The notes: generated by a model not told the origin, from the sequence alone. Shown: positions 35,746 to 47,734, numbered from the stretch's first letter. The stretch: 64,000 bases of DNA from an uncultured Sphaerochaeta sp. (GCF_963666015.1 NZ_OY762555.1:2294001-2358000), one strand, 5' to 3'. Numbers and translations are program-made.

Positions 35746-38700
35746 ATGAAGGAAATTCAAGATTTCGATAGCATCATGATAAAACTGGCTTCACCAGAAC
35801 AGATCAGAGATTGGTCTTATGGTGAAGTGAAGAAGCCGGAGACGATTAACTACCGGACCTTGCGCCCAGAGCGCGATGGTCTGTTCTGTGAGAAAATCTT
35901 CGGTACCACCAAGGAGTGGGAGTGCTACTGCGGAAAGTTTAAATCGATTCGATACAAGGGTGTTATTTGTGACCGTTGTGGTGTTGAAGTAACCAACACC
36001 AAGGTCCGTCGTGAGCGAATGGGACACATCTCCCTGGCAGCTCCGGTATCACACATTTGGTACTATCGCTCGGTCCCCAGCCGTATGAGCATGTTGCTTG
36101 ATATCTCCCGTAATGCACTGCAGAGTGTCCTCTACTATGAGAAGTATGTGGTCATCAATGCTGGGGATACCAGCTTGAAACCCAAGCAATTGCTCAGTGA
36201 AGAGGAGTTCTGGCAAGCCCGTGAGCAATATGGTGACTCATTTGAGGCAGGTATGGGTGCAGAGGCGGTTCGTAAATTGCTTGTGAACCTTGACCTTGAA
36301 GAACTCAGCCGTGAACTGCGTGAACAGATGCGCCAGAAAGCCGACAAGGCTGACAAGCGTCTGCTCAAGCGAATTGAGGTATGTGAGAACTTCCGTGACA
36401 GTGGCAACCGCCCTGAATGGATGATACTTACGGTTATCCCAGTTATTCCACCCGATCTGAGACCAATGGTCCAGCTCGATGGCGGAAGGTTTGCAACCAG
36501 TGATCTCAATGATCTCTACCGTAGGGTTATCAACAGAAACAACCGTCTTGACCGTTTAGTTAAGCTTAATGCTCCTGATATCATCATCCGCAATGAGAAG
36601 CGAATGTTGCAGGAGGCTGTTGATGCGCTGTTTGACAACTCCAAGAGAAAGAGAGTGGTCAAGGGTGCAAGCAATAGGCCTCTCAAGAGTCTTTCCGACA
36701 TGCTTAAGGGAAAACAGGGACGTTTCAGGCAGAACCTGCTTGGAAAGCGTGTTGACTACTCAGGGCGTTCGGTTATCGTTGTCGGCCCCGAGTTGAGAAT
36801 GCATCAGTGTGGCCTTCCTTCCAAGATGGCTCTTGAGTTGTACAAGCCTTTCATCATGAAGAAGTTGGTACAGGATGGTGTCGTCTACAATATAAAGAAG
36901 GCAAAGAGCCTGGTAGAGGAAGAGACGGATGCTGTCTGGTCGATTCTTGACGATGTCGTCAAGGACCACCCGGTGTTGCTAAACCGTGCACCTACGTTGC
37001 ACCGTCTTGGTATACAGGCCTTTGAGCCGGTATTGGTTGACGGCAAAGCCATCAAGTTGCACCCCTTGGTATGTCATGCATACAATGCTGACTTCGACGG
37101 TGACCAGATGGCCGTGCACGTACCACTGACTCATGCCGCCCAGCTGGAATGCTGGACCTTGATGCTCTCAGTGACCAACCTTCTTGACCCTGCAAATGGT
37201 AAGCCAATTGTATATCCTTCCCAGGATATGGTCATGGGTATCAACTACCTGACTCGTGAGATGAGTGGCGCACCTGGAGAGGGCAAGTACTATACCAACA
37301 TTGGTGAGTTGGAACAGGCAATTGATAGTGGTATGCTCTCTTACAATGCAAAGATTCGCTTTAGATTCAAGGATGGTACCCGTTTGGAGACAACTCCAGG
37401 AAGGATATTGTTCAATGCAGCTCTCCCAGAAGGTGTTCCTTTTCAGAACTCGACAATGGGTGATAAGGAGTTGAAGGCTCTCATCGGTGATACGCTGAAG
37501 GCAAATGACAACTCAATTGCTGTTGAAATGCTTGATTCCATCAAGGATCTTGGATATCGATATGCAACGTTCTTCGGTGCTACCATCGGCCTGTCAGACA
37601 TGATTGTTCCTACTGGAAAGGCAGAGCTCATGACAAAGGCCAATCTTGAGCAGCAGAAGATTCTTGATCAGTATCGTCAGGGCCATATTACCCAGGAAGA
37701 ACGGTACAATAGGGTTATTGAGGTTTGGACACAGACCAATGACTTGCTGACCGATGAGTTGATGAAGGAATTGAAGATCAGCCAGAAGGGCTTCAACCCG
37801 CTCTTCCTCATGGCAGACTCAGGTGCTCGTGGATCAAAGACCCAGATCAGGCAGCTCGGTGGTATGCGTGGTTTGATGGCAAAGCCAAGTGGTGATGTTA
37901 TCGAATTCCCCATTAAATCGAACTTCAAGGAAGGGTTGTCGATCATCGAGTTCTTCATCTCCACCAATGGTGCTCGTAAGGGCCTTTCCGATACAGCATT
38001 GAAGACTGCTGAGGCAGGGTACCTTACTCGTCGTCTGGTTGATATCAGCCAGGACGTTGTGGTCAATGAGGATGACTGTCACACCATCAATGGTATCTGG
38101 CGTGGAGCACTCAAGGATGGTGATGAAATCGTTGAGAACCTTGCAGACCGCATTGTTGGGCGCTGTCCGGTAGAGGATGTCTTACATCCATTTACCCGTG
38201 AAGTTATCGCCTCTGCAAATGAGGAGATTGATGAGATTACTGCCCGAAAGATTGAGGAAGCTGGCATTGAACAGGTCCTCCTGAAGACTGTGCTTACCTG
38301 TGAGGCTAAACATGGTGTATGCCGTAAGTGTTATGGCCGTAACCTTGCCACAAACCGGCCGGTAGTAATCGGTGAGGCTGTAGGTATCATCGCTGCCCAG
38401 TCGATTGGCCAGCCCGGTACCCAGCTTACCATGCGTACCTTCCACGTTGGTGGTACTGCTTCTACCAGTTCCGAGGAGAGTAAACTCACCTTTAACTATC
38501 CGATTGTCATCGGCGCCATTACTGGCTCAAGGGTTATTCGTGAGAGTGACAAGATGGAAGTGTTCACCCGTAAGGGTCATATCGAATACTTCCGTGTGAA
38601 CTCCATCATGGATTCATCTTCCTATGACAAACTTCTTGTTGAGGATGGTCATATTGTAGCCAAGGGTACTCCGTTCTATGAAAAGGATGAGGAAGTAGTT

Positions 38701-40026
38701 GCAAGTGAAGAAAACGGAACCGTCAGAATATATGAGTCCAAGGTATATTTGATCGGGCACTCCACTACGCAAGTGGTGAAGGCTGGTTCAGAGCTCTTGG
38801 TGGGGAGTGGGGACTATTTGGAACCAAAAACTCCGCTCGTAACATTCGACCCGTTCAGTGAGCCGGTAATTGCTGAAGAGGGAGGATTCTCCCACTTCGT
38901 TGATATCAAGCTGGGAACCACGTTGGTTGAAGAGGTAAATGAGGAAACCGGTAATATTGAGAAGAAGATTACCGAGCATAGCCTTGAGTCCTTGCAGCCT
39001 CGTATTGAGATTACCAGTGAGGAACATGGTAAGGGAGATATTCTTGCAGTCTACTTGTTGCCTGGTGGATCCTATATCCAGACCCAGGACAATGTGAAGA
39101 TTGAAAAGGGTATTATTCTCGCCAAGTTGCTTAAGGAAGGGACTAAAACAAAGGATATTACCGGTGGTCTTCCCCGTGTTGGTGAGTTGTTCGAGGCTCG
39201 CCGACCGAAGAACGCTGCAATCCTTGCTCAGGTTGCTGGCTTGATTAGCTTCGGCAATATTGTAAAGGGTAAGCGTACCATCTTGGTAACTGACCCGTTC
39301 GATAATGAATATAAACATATGGTACCGATGGGAAGAAACCTGTTAGTCCGTGATGGTGATTCTGTTGAAGCTGCTGAGCCTTTGTGTGACGGATCTGTCG
39401 ATCCCCATGACATCCTTGATATCCTTGGAGAGAATGCACTGCAATCCTTCCTCGTGGATGAAGTCCAGGAAGTCTATCGAATGCAGGGAGTGCAGATCAA
39501 CGACAAGCACTTGGGAGTTATTGTCAGGCAGATGTTGCGCAAGGTCGAGGTGGTCCATGTTGGTGATACCAATTTGATCCACGGCCAGCAGGTGGATAAG
39601 TATCGGTTCTTTGAGGAGAACGATCGGGTAATTGCTGAAGGTGGTGAGCCTGCTGTTGCACAGCCACTGCTGCTTGGTATTACTCGAGCGTCCTTGAGTA
39701 TCGACTCATTCATCAGTGCGGCGTCCTTCCAGGAAACAACCAAGGTCTTGACAAATGCAGCAATAGCTGGTAGTAAAGATGAGTTGCGTGGTTTGAAAGA
39801 GAACGTCATCATTGGTCACCTTATTCCTGCGGGAACTGGTATGCGCCTTTATCGCGATGTTAAACTCAAGGATGAGGAGTTGCTGAAACTGCAGCAGAGA
39901 GTTGATGCAGTAAAGGCTTCAAGACACCAAGAAATGATTGCAGACGATGAATTTGACGTTGAAGATTTGGCAGACATGAAATCCGTGGGTGATACCGTGG
40001 ATGTGGACGATTCCGACGAGGATTGA
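35746..40026 (+). CDS. rpoC: RNA polymerase beta' subunit
   Basis: Largest RNA polymerase subunit, 1426 residues. The catalytic magnesium motif NADFDGD is at 447-453. The N-terminal zinc ribbon ([20 protein letters not shown]) and a C-terminal zinc site ([14 protein letters not shown]) are present. The end is acidic ([17 protein letters not shown]...). AGGAG precedes the ATG. Co-transcribed with rpoB. Confidence 0.98.
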   Translation: MKEIQDFDSIMIKLASPEQIRDWSYGEVKKPETINYRTLRPERDGLFCEKIFGTTKEWECYCGKFKSIRYKGVICDRCGVEVTNTKVRRERMGHISLAAPVSHIWYYRSVPSRMSMLLDISRNALQSVLYYEKYVVINAGDTSLKPKQLLSEEEFWQAREQYGDSFEAGMGAEAVRKLLVNLDLEELSRELREQMRQKADKADKRLLKRIEVCENFRDSGNRPEWMILTVIPVIPPDLRPMVQLDGGRFATSDLNDLYRRVINRNNRLDRLVKLNAPDIIIRNEKRMLQEAVDALFDNSKRKRVVKGASNRPLKSLSDMLKGKQGRFRQNLLGKRVDYSGRSVIVVGPELRMHQCGLPSKMALELYKPFIMKKLVQDGVVYNIKKAKSLVEEETDAVWSILDDVVKDHPVLLNRAPTLHRLGIQAFEPVLVDGKAIKLHPLVCHAYNADFDGDQMAVHVPLTHAAQLECWTLMLSVTNLLDPANGKPIVYPSQDMVMGINYLTREMSGAPGEGKYYTNIGELEQAIDSGMLSYNAKIRFRFKDGTRLETTPGRILFNAALPEGVPFQNSTMGDKELKALIGDTLKANDNSIAVEMLDSIKDLGYRYATFFGATIGLSDMIVPTGKAELMTKANLEQQKILDQYRQGHITQEERYNRVIEVWTQTNDLLTDELMKELKISQKGFNPLFLMADSGARGSKTQIRQLGGMRGLMAKPSGDVIEFPIKSNFKEGLSIIEFFISTNGARKGLSDTALKTAEAGYLTRRLVDISQDVVVNEDDCHTINGIWRGALKDGDEIVENLADRIVGRCPVEDVLHPFTREVIASANEEIDEITARKIEEAGIEQVLLKTVLTCEAKHGVCRKCYGRNLATNRPVVIGEAVGIIAAQSIGQPGTQLTMRTFHVGGTASTSSEESKLTFNYPIVIGAITGSRVIRESDKMEVFTRKGHIEYFRVNSIMDSSSYDKLLVEDGHIVAKGTPFYEKDEEVVASEENGTVRIYESKVYLIGHSTTQVVKAGSELLVGSGDYLEPKTPLVTFDPFSEPVIAEEGGFSHFVDIKLGTTLVEEVNEETGNIEKKITEHSLESLQPRIEITSEEHGKGDILAVYLLPGGSYIQTQDNVKIEKGIILAKLLKEGTKTKDITGGLPRVGELFEARRPKNAAILAQVAGLISFGNIVKGKRTILVTDPFDNEYKHMVPMGRNLLVRDGDSVEAAEPLCDGSVDPHDILDILGENALQSFLVDEVQEVYRMQGVQINDKHLGVIVRQMLRKVEVVHVGDTNLIHGQQVDKYRFFEENDRVIAEGGEPAVAQPLLLGITRASLSIDSFISAASFQETTKVLTNAAIAGSKDELRGLKENVIIGHLIPAGTGMRLYRDVKLKDEELLKLQQRVDAVKASRHQEMIADDEFDVEDLADMKSVGDTVDVDDSDED

Positions 40027-40028
40027 CC

Positions 40029-40110
40029 TATGCGCCTGTTGGCGCATAAGCAGCCTTGCCGGACCGTGTAAAACCACACCGCTGTGTCCATGCTGGGTAC
40101 GGATTTTACA
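40029..40110 (+). other. Structured spacer between rpoC and rpsL
   Basis: A perfect 8-bp hairpin TATGCGCC/GGCGCATA (40029-40048, TGTT loop), then GTGTAAAA and TTTTACAT that can pair around CACACCGCTGTGT. No T-run, so not a plain terminator. May be an RNase site or the leader of the str operon. No separate promoter is certain here. Confidence 0.4.
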
Positions 40111-40198
40111 TATGACGTGTTGCCCGTAGGGGTGACGCAGATCCCTGTGTTTGTGAGAAGCAGTGGGTCAAAGAAAGAAAAGGGAGTGTGTCGATAAG

Positions 40199-40573
40199 AT
40201 GCCTACTATTAATCAGCTGATCAGAAAGGGTAGAAAGACCATTGTCCAGAAGACAAAGTCCCCAGCCCTCGAAGGTTGTCCCCAGAAGCGTGGCGTATGC
40301 ACCAGGGTCATGACCGTAACCCCGAAGAAGCCGAACTCTGCTTTGAGAAAGGTCGCACGTGTGCGTCTTTCCAATGGTATTGAGGTTACCGCCTATATCC
40401 CCGGTATCGGACATAACCTGCAGGAGCACTCGGTAGTACTTCTTCGTGGCGGAAGGGTCAAGGACCTTCCCGGTGTTCGCTATCACATTGTTCGTGGTGC
40501 CAAGGATACCCTTGGTGTTGCAGATCGTAAGAGAAGCCGCTCCAAATACGGCGCCAAGAAGCCTAAGGCTTGA
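40199..40573 (+). CDS. rpsL: Ribosomal protein S12
   Basis: Decoding-centre protein, 124 residues. The loop [12 protein letters not shown] keeps the lysine whose change gives streptomycin resistance. The ATG at 40199 begins the family start [11 protein letters not shown]; an upstream GTG-type extension to 40163 is not family-like. Only a weak ribosome-binding site is seen. Confidence 0.96.
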   Translation: MPTINQLIRKGRKTIVQKTKSPALEGCPQKRGVCTRVMTVTPKKPNSALRKVARVRLSNGIEVTAYIPGIGHNLQEHSVVLLRGGRVKDLPGVRYHIVRGAKDTLGVADRKRSRSKYGAKKPKA

Positions 40574-40576
40574 TAA

Positions 40577-41062
<486 letters not shown>

Positions 41063-41080
41063 TAAAAAAACCAAAAATGG

Positions 41081-41117
41081 CCGGCTTTTCCACTGTGAAG
41101 AGCCGGTTTTTCTTTAT
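41081..41117 (+). terminator. Terminator after rpsG
   Basis: CCGGCTTTTC (41081-41090) with GAAGAGCCGG (41097-41106), then TTTTTCTTT. Clear intrinsic terminator separating rpsL-rpsG from tuf. Confidence 0.75.
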
Positions 41118-41141
41118 CTTTAAAGAATTATTCCTAATCGC

Positions 41142-41170
41142 TTGACATAAAAACTGCTTTCCCGTATATT
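41142..41170 (+). promoter_or_regulatory. Promoter of tuf
   Basis: TTGACA at 41142-41147 and TATATT at 41165-41170, exactly 17 nt apart. One of the best promoters in the window, directly after the rpsG terminator. Confidence 0.8.
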
Positions 41171-41176
41171 GCTAAA

Positions 41177-41452
41177 GGTGTCCGCATAGGTACGTCTATG
41201 TGGCAGTATGTAGAGCCAAACCGATTATTGCTGGAGCAATGATAAGGTGGTTTCAGGCAGTACCAAGTTTTTTATAAACTTATACTATGTCGTCAGGATG
41301 GGTCCTCCAGGCCTGCCGACCTCTGGAATCCTCTTATGTTTTGTTTCCCTGTAATTAGTTTGTCTCAATCGAAATGGTAAAGGCTTTGGGCCTTTATGAG
41401 CACATATTAATTATTTTTTGTGACTAACATTGGATGTCACAAGGAGGAAATG
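41177..41452 (+). promoter_or_regulatory. Long structured leader of tuf
   Basis: About 275 nt separate the tuf promoter from its start and hold no gene. Visible stems: CCGCATAG/CTATGTGG near 41185-41211, TTGCT/AGCAA near 41228-41240, AAAGGC/GGCCTTT near 41381-41397, and GTGAC/GTCAC at about 41420-41440, directly before the AGGAGG site. It may control EF-Tu output. I do not recognise a known class. Confidence 0.45.
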
Positions 41453-42643
41453 ATGGCAAAAGAGAAATTTCAGAGGACGAAGCCACACGTAAACGTAGGC
41501 ACCATCGGTCACGTTGACCATGGTAAGACTACCCTTACCGCAGCAATTACCATGCACTGTGCAAAGCTGTTTGGCGATAAGGCACTTGCTTACGATTCAA
41601 TCGACAACGCCCCTGAGGAAAAAGAGCGTGGTATTACCATTAACACCAGACACGTTGAGTATCAGTCTACTAATAGACACTATGCACACGTTGACTGCCC
41701 GGGACACGCTGACTACATCAAGAACATGATCACCGGTGCTGCACAGATGGACGGCGCCATCATCGTCGTTGCAGCAACTGACGGTGCTATGGCACAGACC
41801 AAAGAGCACATTCTGCTCGCACGCCAGGTTGGTGTACCTTGCTTGATCGTTTTTATCAACAAGACTGACCAGGTTGACGATCCAGAATTGATCGACCTCG
41901 TTGAAGAAGAAATGCGCGACCTGCTCAATGAGTATGGCTTCGACGGTGCTAATACTCCTGTCGTTCGCGGTTCTGCTTTCAATGCAATGAGCAATCCTGA
42001 TGATCCTGAACAGACCAAGTGTCTTGACGAACTGCTTGATGCAATGGATAACTTCATTCCGCTTCCGGAGCGTGCTGTTGACCAGCCTTTCTTGATGCCG
42101 ATTGAGGATATCTTCTCCATCTCCGGCCGTGGTACTGTAGTTACCGGTCGTATTGAGCGTGGTATCATCAAGGTTAACGAACCTGCTTCAATTGTTGGTA
42201 TTCGTGATACCCGTGACACTGTTGTCACTGGTGTTGAGATGTTCAACAAGTTGCTCGACGAAGGTCAGGCTGGTGACAACATCGGTGCACTGCTTCGTGG
42301 TGTTGACAAGAAGGACGTTGTTCGTGGCCAGGTTTTGGCAAAGCCCAAGTCCATCAATCCCCACGCCAAGTTCTCCGGTACTGTATATGTACTGAGCAAG
42401 GACGAGGGTGGTCGTCACTCCCCATTCTTCAGCGGCTATCGCCCGCAGTTCTATTTCCGCACCACTGATATCACTGGTACGGTAACCCTGCCTGAAGACA
42501 AGCAGATGGTTCTGCCTGGGGATCACACCGACATCAATGTCGAACTCATTCACCCTGTTGCCATGGACAAGGGACTCCGCTTCGCTATCCGCGAAGGTGG
42601 TAGAACCGTTGCTTCCGGTCAGGTTACCGAGATCGTTGAATAA
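41453..42643 (+). CDS. tuf: Elongation factor Tu
   Basis: GTPase that brings aminoacyl-tRNA to the ribosome; 396 residues. G1 GHVDHGKT is near residue 19, DCPGH and NKTD (for NKCD) follow, and the two beta-barrel domains are complete. AGGAGG is 5 nt before the ATG at 41453, so that start is preferred over the adjacent ATG at 41450. tuf heads the S10 gene series. Confidence 0.97.
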   Translation: MAKEKFQRTKPHVNVGTIGHVDHGKTTLTAAITMHCAKLFGDKALAYDSIDNAPEEKERGITINTRHVEYQSTNRHYAHVDCPGHADYIKNMITGAAQMDGAIIVVAATDGAMAQTKEHILLARQVGVPCLIVFINKTDQVDDPELIDLVEEEMRDLLNEYGFDGANTPVVRGSAFNAMSNPDDPEQTKCLDELLDAMDNFIPLPERAVDQPFLMPIEDIFSISGRGTVVTGRIERGIIKVNEPASIVGIRDTRDTVVTGVEMFNKLLDEGQAGDNIGALLRGVDKKDVVRGQVLAKPKSINPHAKFSGTVYVLSKDEGGRHSPFFSGYRPQFYFRTTDITGTVTLPEDKQMVLPGDHTDINVELIHPVAMDKGLRFAIREGGRTVASGQVTEIVE

Positions 42644-42659
42644 CGTTACCAACGAATGT

Positions 42660-42698
42660 CTTGCCATCATCAGATGATGGTGGCAAGGCCCGTTTTTT
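42660..42698 (+). terminator. Terminator-like hairpin between tuf and rpsJ
   Basis: CTTGCCATCATC (42660-42671) pairs with GATGGTGGCAAG (42676-42687), then GCCCGTTTTTT. The T-run merges with the rpsJ ribosome-binding site (TTGGAGG). No promoter lies between, so partial read-through must feed the S10 operon. Confidence 0.65.
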
Positions 42699-42707
42699 GG
42701 AGGAATA

Positions 42708-43016
42708 ATGGCTAAAGAGAGAATTCGAGTTAGGCTGAGAGGTTTTGATATTGAGCTGGTTGAACAGAGCTCAAAAGCTATCGTAGATACCGTTGTCAGG
42801 GCTGGTGCTACAGTGTCAGGTCCTGTACCTCTCCCGACCCGTATCAACAAGTACACTGTCCTGAGATCGCCCTTTGTCAACAAAAAGTCTCGTGAACAAT
42901 TTGAGATGAGAACCCACAAAAGGTTGATTGACATTTTGGATCCTACATCAAAAGTCATGGATGCCCTCATGAAGCTTGAGCTCCCTGCCGGTGTGGATGT
43001 AGAGATTAAACAGTAA
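42708..43016 (+). CDS. rpsJ: Ribosomal protein S10
   Basis: 30S head protein, also NusE in antitermination; 102 residues. The start [16 protein letters not shown] and later [19 protein letters not shown] are typical. First gene of the S10 operon. GGAGG lies 5-6 nt before the ATG. Confidence 0.97.
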   Translation: MAKERIRVRLRGFDIELVEQSSKAIVDTVVRAGATVSGPVPLPTRINKYTVLRSPFVNKKSREQFEMRTHKRLIDILDPTSKVMDALMKLELPAGVDVEIKQ

Positions 43017-43033
43017 GAGAGTTGAGGTAAGAG

Positions 43034-43654
43034 ATGTTAGGGCTTATCGGCAAAAAAGTTGGAATGACACAGGTGTTTGATGCGCAAGGCAGGCTCACAC
43101 CCGTGACTGTAATAAAAATAGAGGGCAACGTTGTTGTCTCGGACCGCAATGAGGAGAAGAATGGATATTCTGCTGCTGTATTGGGTTCGATTGACAAGAA
43201 GAAAAGCACTATCACCAAACCATATGCTGGACAGTTCAAGGAAGTATGTGAACCAAAGCAGCATGTAATGGAATTCCGTGACTATGACCGTGAGGTCGCA
43301 GTCGGCGAGGTGTTGGGCGTGGATATATTTAAGGACATCTCCTTTGTGGATGTCACCGGGACTTCTAAAGGTAAGGGTTTTGCCGGCGGTATGAAACGAC
43401 ATGGCTTTAAGGGCGGTCGTGCTACCCACGGTTCCAAATTCCATCGCGACATCGGCGGTACGTCAATGTCTTCCACCCCTTCCCGCACATTCAAAGGTAC
43501 TCGGATGGCTGGCCACATGGGTAATGAGAGGACGACGGTCCAGAACCTGAAGGTAGTCCGTGTCGATGAAGAGATGCAGGTCCTTATGGTTAAGGGTGCT
43601 ATCCCTGGCCCCGCCCAGAGTGTCGTCATCGTCAAGAAAGCGATCAAGAAGTAG
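43034..43654 (+). CDS. rplC: Ribosomal protein L3
   Basis: Early assembly 50S protein, 206 residues. Starts [16 protein letters not shown] and has the [15 protein letters not shown] loop that reaches the peptidyl-transferase centre. Second gene of the S10 operon. Confidence 0.97.
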   Translation: MLGLIGKKVGMTQVFDAQGRLTPVTVIKIEGNVVVSDRNEEKNGYSAAVLGSIDKKKSTITKPYAGQFKEVCEPKQHVMEFRDYDREVAVGEVLGVDIFKDISFVDVTGTSKGKGFAGGMKRHGFKGGRATHGSKFHRDIGGTSMSSTPSRTFKGTRMAGHMGNERTTVQNLKVVRVDEEMQVLMVKGAIPGPAQSVVIVKKAIKK

Positions 43655-43665
43655 GGGCGAGATAT

Positions 43666-44295
43666 ATGGAAACGAAAGTCTTTTCAATCGACGGCAAAGA
43701 GGTCCGAACCCTCGTGTTGAATGATGAAGTGTTCAACAGAGAGGTAAGTGATGGTACCATTTATTATGCCGTAAACAGCGAGCTTGCAAACCACCGTGTT
43801 GGTACTGCAAGTACTAAGACCCGCGCAGAGGTCAGATACAGCAATAATAAGCCATACAAACAGAAGGGTACTGGTAACGCACGTGCCGGTGACAAGAAAA
43901 GCCCTGTCAGAGTTGGTGGTGGAACGATTTTTGGACCCAAGCCGCGCGATTATAGTATTACCCTCCCCAAGAAGATGAAGAGGCTTGCTATGAAGAGCCT
44001 GTTGTCTATGGGAGTCAAGGAGGATCGTCTCGTTGTTGTAGAGGATTTCTCCATCGAAAGTGGCAAAACCAGGGATCTGGATAAGATTCTTAAGAACTTC
44101 GTCGAGGATGAGAGCAGAACCATTCTGATCCTGAAAGATGACGATGCAATGGTGCGCCGTGCTGCAAGGAACATTCCGTACCTGCGTGTTCTTTCTTACA
44201 ACAAGCTTTCTGCTAAGGAGTTGTTGTACGGGAGAAAGCTCCTGGTTCTGGAAGGGGCTGCTAAGAATTTGAATGAATTCTACGGCGACAAATAA
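43666..44295 (+). CDS. rplD: Ribosomal protein L4
   Basis: 50S protein lining the exit tunnel, 209 residues. The extended loop [20 protein letters not shown] is the identifying part. In E. coli L4 represses this operon through a leader; no such leader with recognisable likeness is seen before rpsJ here. Confidence 0.96.
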   Translation: METKVFSIDGKEVRTLVLNDEVFNREVSDGTIYYAVNSELANHRVGTASTKTRAEVRYSNNKPYKQKGTGNARAGDKKSPVRVGGGTIFGPKPRDYSITLPKKMKRLAMKSLLSMGVKEDRLVVVEDFSIESGKTRDLDKILKNFVEDESRTILILKDDDAMVRRAARNIPYLRVLSYNKLSAKELLYGRKLLVLEGAAKNLNEFYGDK

Positions 44296-44306
44296 GGGGA
44301 CCGGAA

Positions 44307-44609
44307 ATGAGAGCAGACCAAGTTATTATTGAACCCGTCCTGAGTGAGAAGACCAATCTTGCTCGAGAGGGCGAAACAAAGAAGTATTCGTTCAAGGTCC
44401 GTATGGACAGCAACAAGTATCAGATCATGGCAGCTGTTAAAGAGCTCTTTGGTGTTGAGGTTGCAGCTTGTAACGTGATGATTGTGAAGGGCAAGCCAAA
44501 GTATTCCCGCGGTAAGGGTGGTTCCATCCTTGGTAACACCGGTAACTGGAAGAAGGCTGTCGTAACCCTGGCCAAGGGTGATACCATCCAGGCCATCGAA
44601 GGCGTATAA
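44307..44609 (+). CDS. rplW: Ribosomal protein L23
   Basis: 50S protein at the tunnel exit, docking site for trigger factor and SRP; 100 residues. The N-terminal [12 protein letters not shown] and central [14 protein letters not shown] segments fit the family. GGGG is upstream of the ATG; 11 bp after rplD. Confidence 0.95.
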   Translation: MRADQVIIEPVLSEKTNLAREGETKKYSFKVRMDSNKYQIMAAVKELFGVEVAACNVMIVKGKPKYSRGKGGSILGNTGNWKKAVVTLAKGDTIQAIEGV

Positions 44610-44623
44610 GGAGAAGTTGGATT

Positions 44624-45448
44624 ATGGCACTTAAATCATACAAGCCCAATACTCCCGGCCTTCGCCAGAAGACCACTTTGGTCTTCAGCGAGCTGACTGC
44701 CAGCAAGCCTGAGAAGTCGTTGACCAGTGGTCTTAACAAAAAGGCAGGTCGGGATACTTTCGGGCGCATCAGTGTTCGCCGTAGAGGCGGTGGCCATAAG
44801 CGTGCATATCGTACTATCGATTTCAAACGCGACAAATACGGGATTCCCGGTGTTGTGAAAACAATCGAATACGATCCGAACCGCAGTGCAAACATTGCAT
44901 TGGTATTTTATGCCGATGGTGAGAAGCGCTACATGATTGCTCCCAGGGGTATCAAGGTTGGAACCACTGTTATCAGTGGACCAGAAGCCCCAGTTCAGGT
45001 AGGAAATGCTCTTCCTTTGAAGAAAGTTCCTCTTGGTCTCATGGTGCATAATGTGGAGTTGACCCTCGGTCGTGGTGGACAGCTTGTCCGCAGCGCTGGT
45101 TTGGGAGCTACCCTGGTTGCTAAGGAAGGAGACTATGTCACCCTCCGCTTGCCTTCAGGCGAAATGCGCATGGTGTTTGGTGAGTGCTACGCTACCCTCG
45201 GGCAGCTTGGCAACGAAGATCATATGAACGTCACGCTCGGAAAGGCTGGTGCAAGTCGCCATCTTGGAAGACGGCCGAAGGTACGTGGTGTAGCAATGAA
45301 CCCGATCGATCACCCACATGGTGGTGGTGAAGGCAAGACTGCTGCAGGACGTAACCCTGTGTCCCCATGGGGTAAGCCGGCAAAGGGTGGAAAGACCCGT
45401 TCCAAGAAGAAACCTTCCGGTGCATTCATCGTTAAGAAGCGGAAGTAG
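44624..45448 (+). CDS. rplB: Ribosomal protein L2
   Basis: Core 50S protein next to the peptidyl-transferase centre, 274 residues. [17 protein letters not shown] and the C-terminal [14 protein letters not shown], with the histidine implicated in activity, are intact. AAGGAG precedes the ATG. Confidence 0.97.
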   Translation: MALKSYKPNTPGLRQKTTLVFSELTASKPEKSLTSGLNKKAGRDTFGRISVRRRGGGHKRAYRTIDFKRDKYGIPGVVKTIEYDPNRSANIALVFYADGEKRYMIAPRGIKVGTTVISGPEAPVQVGNALPLKKVPLGLMVHNVELTLGRGGQLVRSAGLGATLVAKEGDYVTLRLPSGEMRMVFGECYATLGQLGNEDHMNVTLGKAGASRHLGRRPKVRGVAMNPIDHPHGGGEGKTAAGRNPVSPWGKPAKGGKTRSKKKPSGAFIVKKRK

Positions 45449-45457
45449 GAGTAGAAA

Positions 45458-45730
45458 GTGGCTAGATCAATCAAAAAAGGTCCTTTTATTGAAAAGAAAC
45501 TGTATAAGAGGATTCAGGAGTCTCTTAAGACTAATCAGAAGCAGATGATCAAGACTTATTCCCGCTGTTCTACGATCATCCCTGAAATGGTGGGATTCAC
45601 GATTTCTGTGTATAACGGGAAAACCTGGATTCCAGTATATGTGACGGAGAACTTGGTTGGACACAAACTCGGTGAGTTTTCTCCCACCAGAATTTTCCGC
45701 GGTCATGCTTCCGACAAGAAGGTTGGGTAA
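45458..45730 (+). CDS. rpsS: Ribosomal protein S19
   Basis: 30S head protein, 90 residues. Starts with GTG at 45458 ([14 protein letters not shown] follows), with GGAG 7 nt upstream. The [15 protein letters not shown] motif is complete. Nine bp after rplB. Confidence 0.96.
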   Translation: MARSIKKGPFIEKKLYKRIQESLKTNQKQMIKTYSRCSTIIPEMVGFTISVYNGKTWIPVYVTENLVGHKLGEFSPTRIFRGHASDKKVG

Positions 45731-45735
45731 GCGGT

Positions 45736-46110
45736 ATGGGTAGTAAGATGGAAGATAAACAAGGTTATTCAGCAACTGCCAAATTTCTGATGGTATCTCC
45801 TTCCAAGGTTCGCCCGGTCGCCAATCTTGTTCGGAATAAGTCGTATGTGGAAGCAGTAGCAATTCTAGAGGCTATGCCTCAGAAGGGATCAAATCTGATC
45901 CTGAAAGTTTTGCAATCCGCTTGTGCAAATGCGCTTGATCAGAACAAGAAGATCGACGAAGAGAATCTTGTGATCAAGGAGTTGCAGGTTAACGAGGGTC
46001 CAAGGCTCAAGAGAGTCTGGCCGAGATCCCATGGAAGACGGGATATTCTGCTTAAGAGGATGTCACACATTACCGTCGTCGTTGACGAAAAAGCAAGCGT
46101 GAGGAAGTAA
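45736..46110 (+). CDS. rplV: Ribosomal protein L22
   Basis: 50S tunnel protein, 124 residues from the ATG at 45736; an ATG at 45748 would give 120 and neither has a clear binding site. The extended loop with RLKRVWPRSHGRRDILLKRM-type sequence near the C-terminus identifies it. Its stop abuts rpsC. Confidence 0.94.
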   Translation: MGSKMEDKQGYSATAKFLMVSPSKVRPVANLVRNKSYVEAVAILEAMPQKGSNLILKVLQSACANALDQNKKIDEENLVIKELQVNEGPRLKRVWPRSHGRRDILLKRMSHITVVVDEKASVRK

Positions 46111-46818
46111 ATGGGCCAGAAAGTTAATCCTATTGGGCTCCGTCTTGGAGTCAACAAGACCTGGAAGTCCAAATGGTATGTGGACCCCAGGGAGTATGCG
46201 GACACTCTGCATGAAGATCTGAAGCTGAGAAAAGCTTTGGTTGAATGCCCTGAAGTCCAGGGTGCTGAGATTTCGGATGTTGAAATCATCCGTAAGCCCC
46301 AGCGCATTACGATTGTGATCACCACCAGCCGTCCTGGTATCATCATTGGTAGCAAGGGTGCAAATGTCGAGAAGCTTGGAGCACGTCTCCAAAAACTTTC
46401 TGACAAGAAGGTGCAGATCAAGATCAAGGAAATCAAGAAGCCAGAGGCTGATGCCCAGCTGATTGCCTTAAACGTTGCTAGACAGCTCGTGAGTCGTGGT
46501 TCATTCCGCCGCTCAATGAAAATGGCTGTTTCCAAAGCAATGCAGAATGGCGCTCAGGGTGTTAAGATCCGGCTCTCCGGTCGTATCGGTGGTGCAGAAA
46601 TTGCACGCTCGGAGTGGATGAAGGAAGGAAGAATTCCCCTTCATACGCTGCGCAGTGACATCGACTATGGATTCACTACAGCTAATACCTCCTTTGGTGT
46701 CATTGGCGTCAAGGTGTGGGTGTACAACGGTGAGATCTACGATCGTGCAGTCAAGAACGACGCCGGTGGTTTGGTGAGAAAGCCGACCAAGAGCGAAGGT
46801 GCTGAGGCAAGGAGTTAG
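46111..46818 (+). CDS. rpsC: Ribosomal protein S3
   Basis: 30S protein at the mRNA entry, 235 residues. MGQKVNPIGLRLG start, KH domain with GSKGANVEKL near residue 73, and RIGGAEIARSEW later. The ATG follows the rplV stop with no gap, so translation is coupled. Confidence 0.97.
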   Translation: MGQKVNPIGLRLGVNKTWKSKWYVDPREYADTLHEDLKLRKALVECPEVQGAEISDVEIIRKPQRITIVITTSRPGIIIGSKGANVEKLGARLQKLSDKKVQIKIKEIKKPEADAQLIALNVARQLVSRGSFRRSMKMAVSKAMQNGAQGVKIRLSGRIGGAEIARSEWMKEGRIPLHTLRSDIDYGFTTANTSFGVIGVKVWVYNGEIYDRAVKNDAGGLVRKPTKSEGAEARS

Positions 46819-46824
46819 TAGGCC

Positions 46825-47241
46825 ATGCTTAGTCCAAAGAGAATTAAACACAGAAAGAAACAGCGTGGCACCACTGATGGTGTTGCACATCGCGGGACTA
46901 CCATTGCTTTCGGTGAATTCGGTTTGCTCGCACTTGAGCCGAAGTGGATCACCAATCGCCAGATTGAGGCAGCCCGTATCGCCATGACCCGTCACATTAA
47001 GCGTGGTGGTAAGGTATGGATCAGGATTTTCCCTGACATGCCCTATACCAAGAAGCCCGCTGAAACCAGACAGGGAAACGGTAAGGGTAACCCCGAAGGT
47101 TGGGTCGCTGTCGTGAAGACCGGCGCTGTGATGTTTGAAATGGGTGGCGTTCCTGAAGAGCTCGCTCGTGAGGCTTTGGAGCTCGCAGCTTCCAAGCTTC
47201 CGATCAAGACGAAGTTTGTCGCCAGAAGGGAAGTGGAGTAA
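46825..47241 (+). CDS. rplP: Ribosomal protein L16
   Basis: 50S protein near the A site, 138 residues. [15 protein letters not shown] start and [15 protein letters not shown] toward the end are typical, including the arginine-rich region. Confidence 0.97.
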   Translation: MLSPKRIKHRKKQRGTTDGVAHRGTTIAFGEFGLLALEPKWITNRQIEAARIAMTRHIKRGGKVWIRIFPDMPYTKKPAETRQGNGKGNPEGWVAVVKTGAVMFEMGGVPEELAREALELAASKLPIKTKFVARREVE

Positions 47242-47245
47242 GAGT

Positions 47246-47452
47246 ATGAAGAATTCATATAAAGATTTGACCCTTGACGAGCTGGTAGCCAAGAAGGAGC
47301 AACTTCACAAGGAGTACTTCGACCTTCGTATGGGAAGAGTGCTCGGACATGTGGAGAATCCACTTGCTGTTCGTACCGTCAGGAGGAACATCGCTCGTGT
47401 GAATACCCGAATTCGTGAGTATGAACTCGGAATTCGGAACGTGGCAAAGTAA
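47246..47452 (+). CDS. rpmC: Ribosomal protein L29
   Basis: Small 50S protein at the tunnel exit, 68 residues, mostly two helices. [20 protein letters not shown] and [17 protein letters not shown] identify it. The ATG at 47246 lies 4 bp after rplP, with GGAG in the rplP tail. A longer frame from 47135 overlaps rplP and is not used. Confidence 0.95.
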   Translation: MKNSYKDLTLDELVAKKEQLHKEYFDLRMGRVLGHVENPLAVRTVRRNIARVNTRIREYELGIRNVAK

Positions 47453-47467
47453 GGGAGAGCGATTCAG

Positions 47468-47719
47468 ATGGAAGCTAATAAAAAAAGTTTTACCGGCCGG
47501 GTGGTCAGTGACAAGATGGATAAGACGATTGTCGTTGCTGTTTCCTCAAGAAGACTGCATCCCCTGTATAAAAAGTATGTGACTACCACCAAAAAGGTGA
47601 AGGCACATGATGAGAGGAACGAGGCAAATATCGGCGACACCGTACGTGTTTTGGAATGCCGCCACATCAGCAAAGATAAGTGCTGGCGTCTCGTGCAGAT
47701 CGTCGAGCGCGCTCGCTAA
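47468..47719 (+). CDS. rpsQ: Ribosomal protein S17
   Basis: OB-fold 30S protein, 83 residues. The [18 protein letters not shown] start and [16 protein letters not shown] segment fit. Last gene of the S10 set; 15 bp before rplN with no break. Confidence 0.96.
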   Translation: MEANKKSFTGRVVSDKMDKTIVVAVSSRRLHPLYKKYVTTTKKVKAHDERNEANIGDTVRVLECRHISKDKCWRLVQIVERAR

Positions 47720-47734
47720 TAGGAGAGAGACGAT

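Noticed and set aside
34801..35760. A 319-codon minus frame inside rpoB
   Set aside because: Shadow frame of a highly expressed gene; no family match and no ribosome-binding site.
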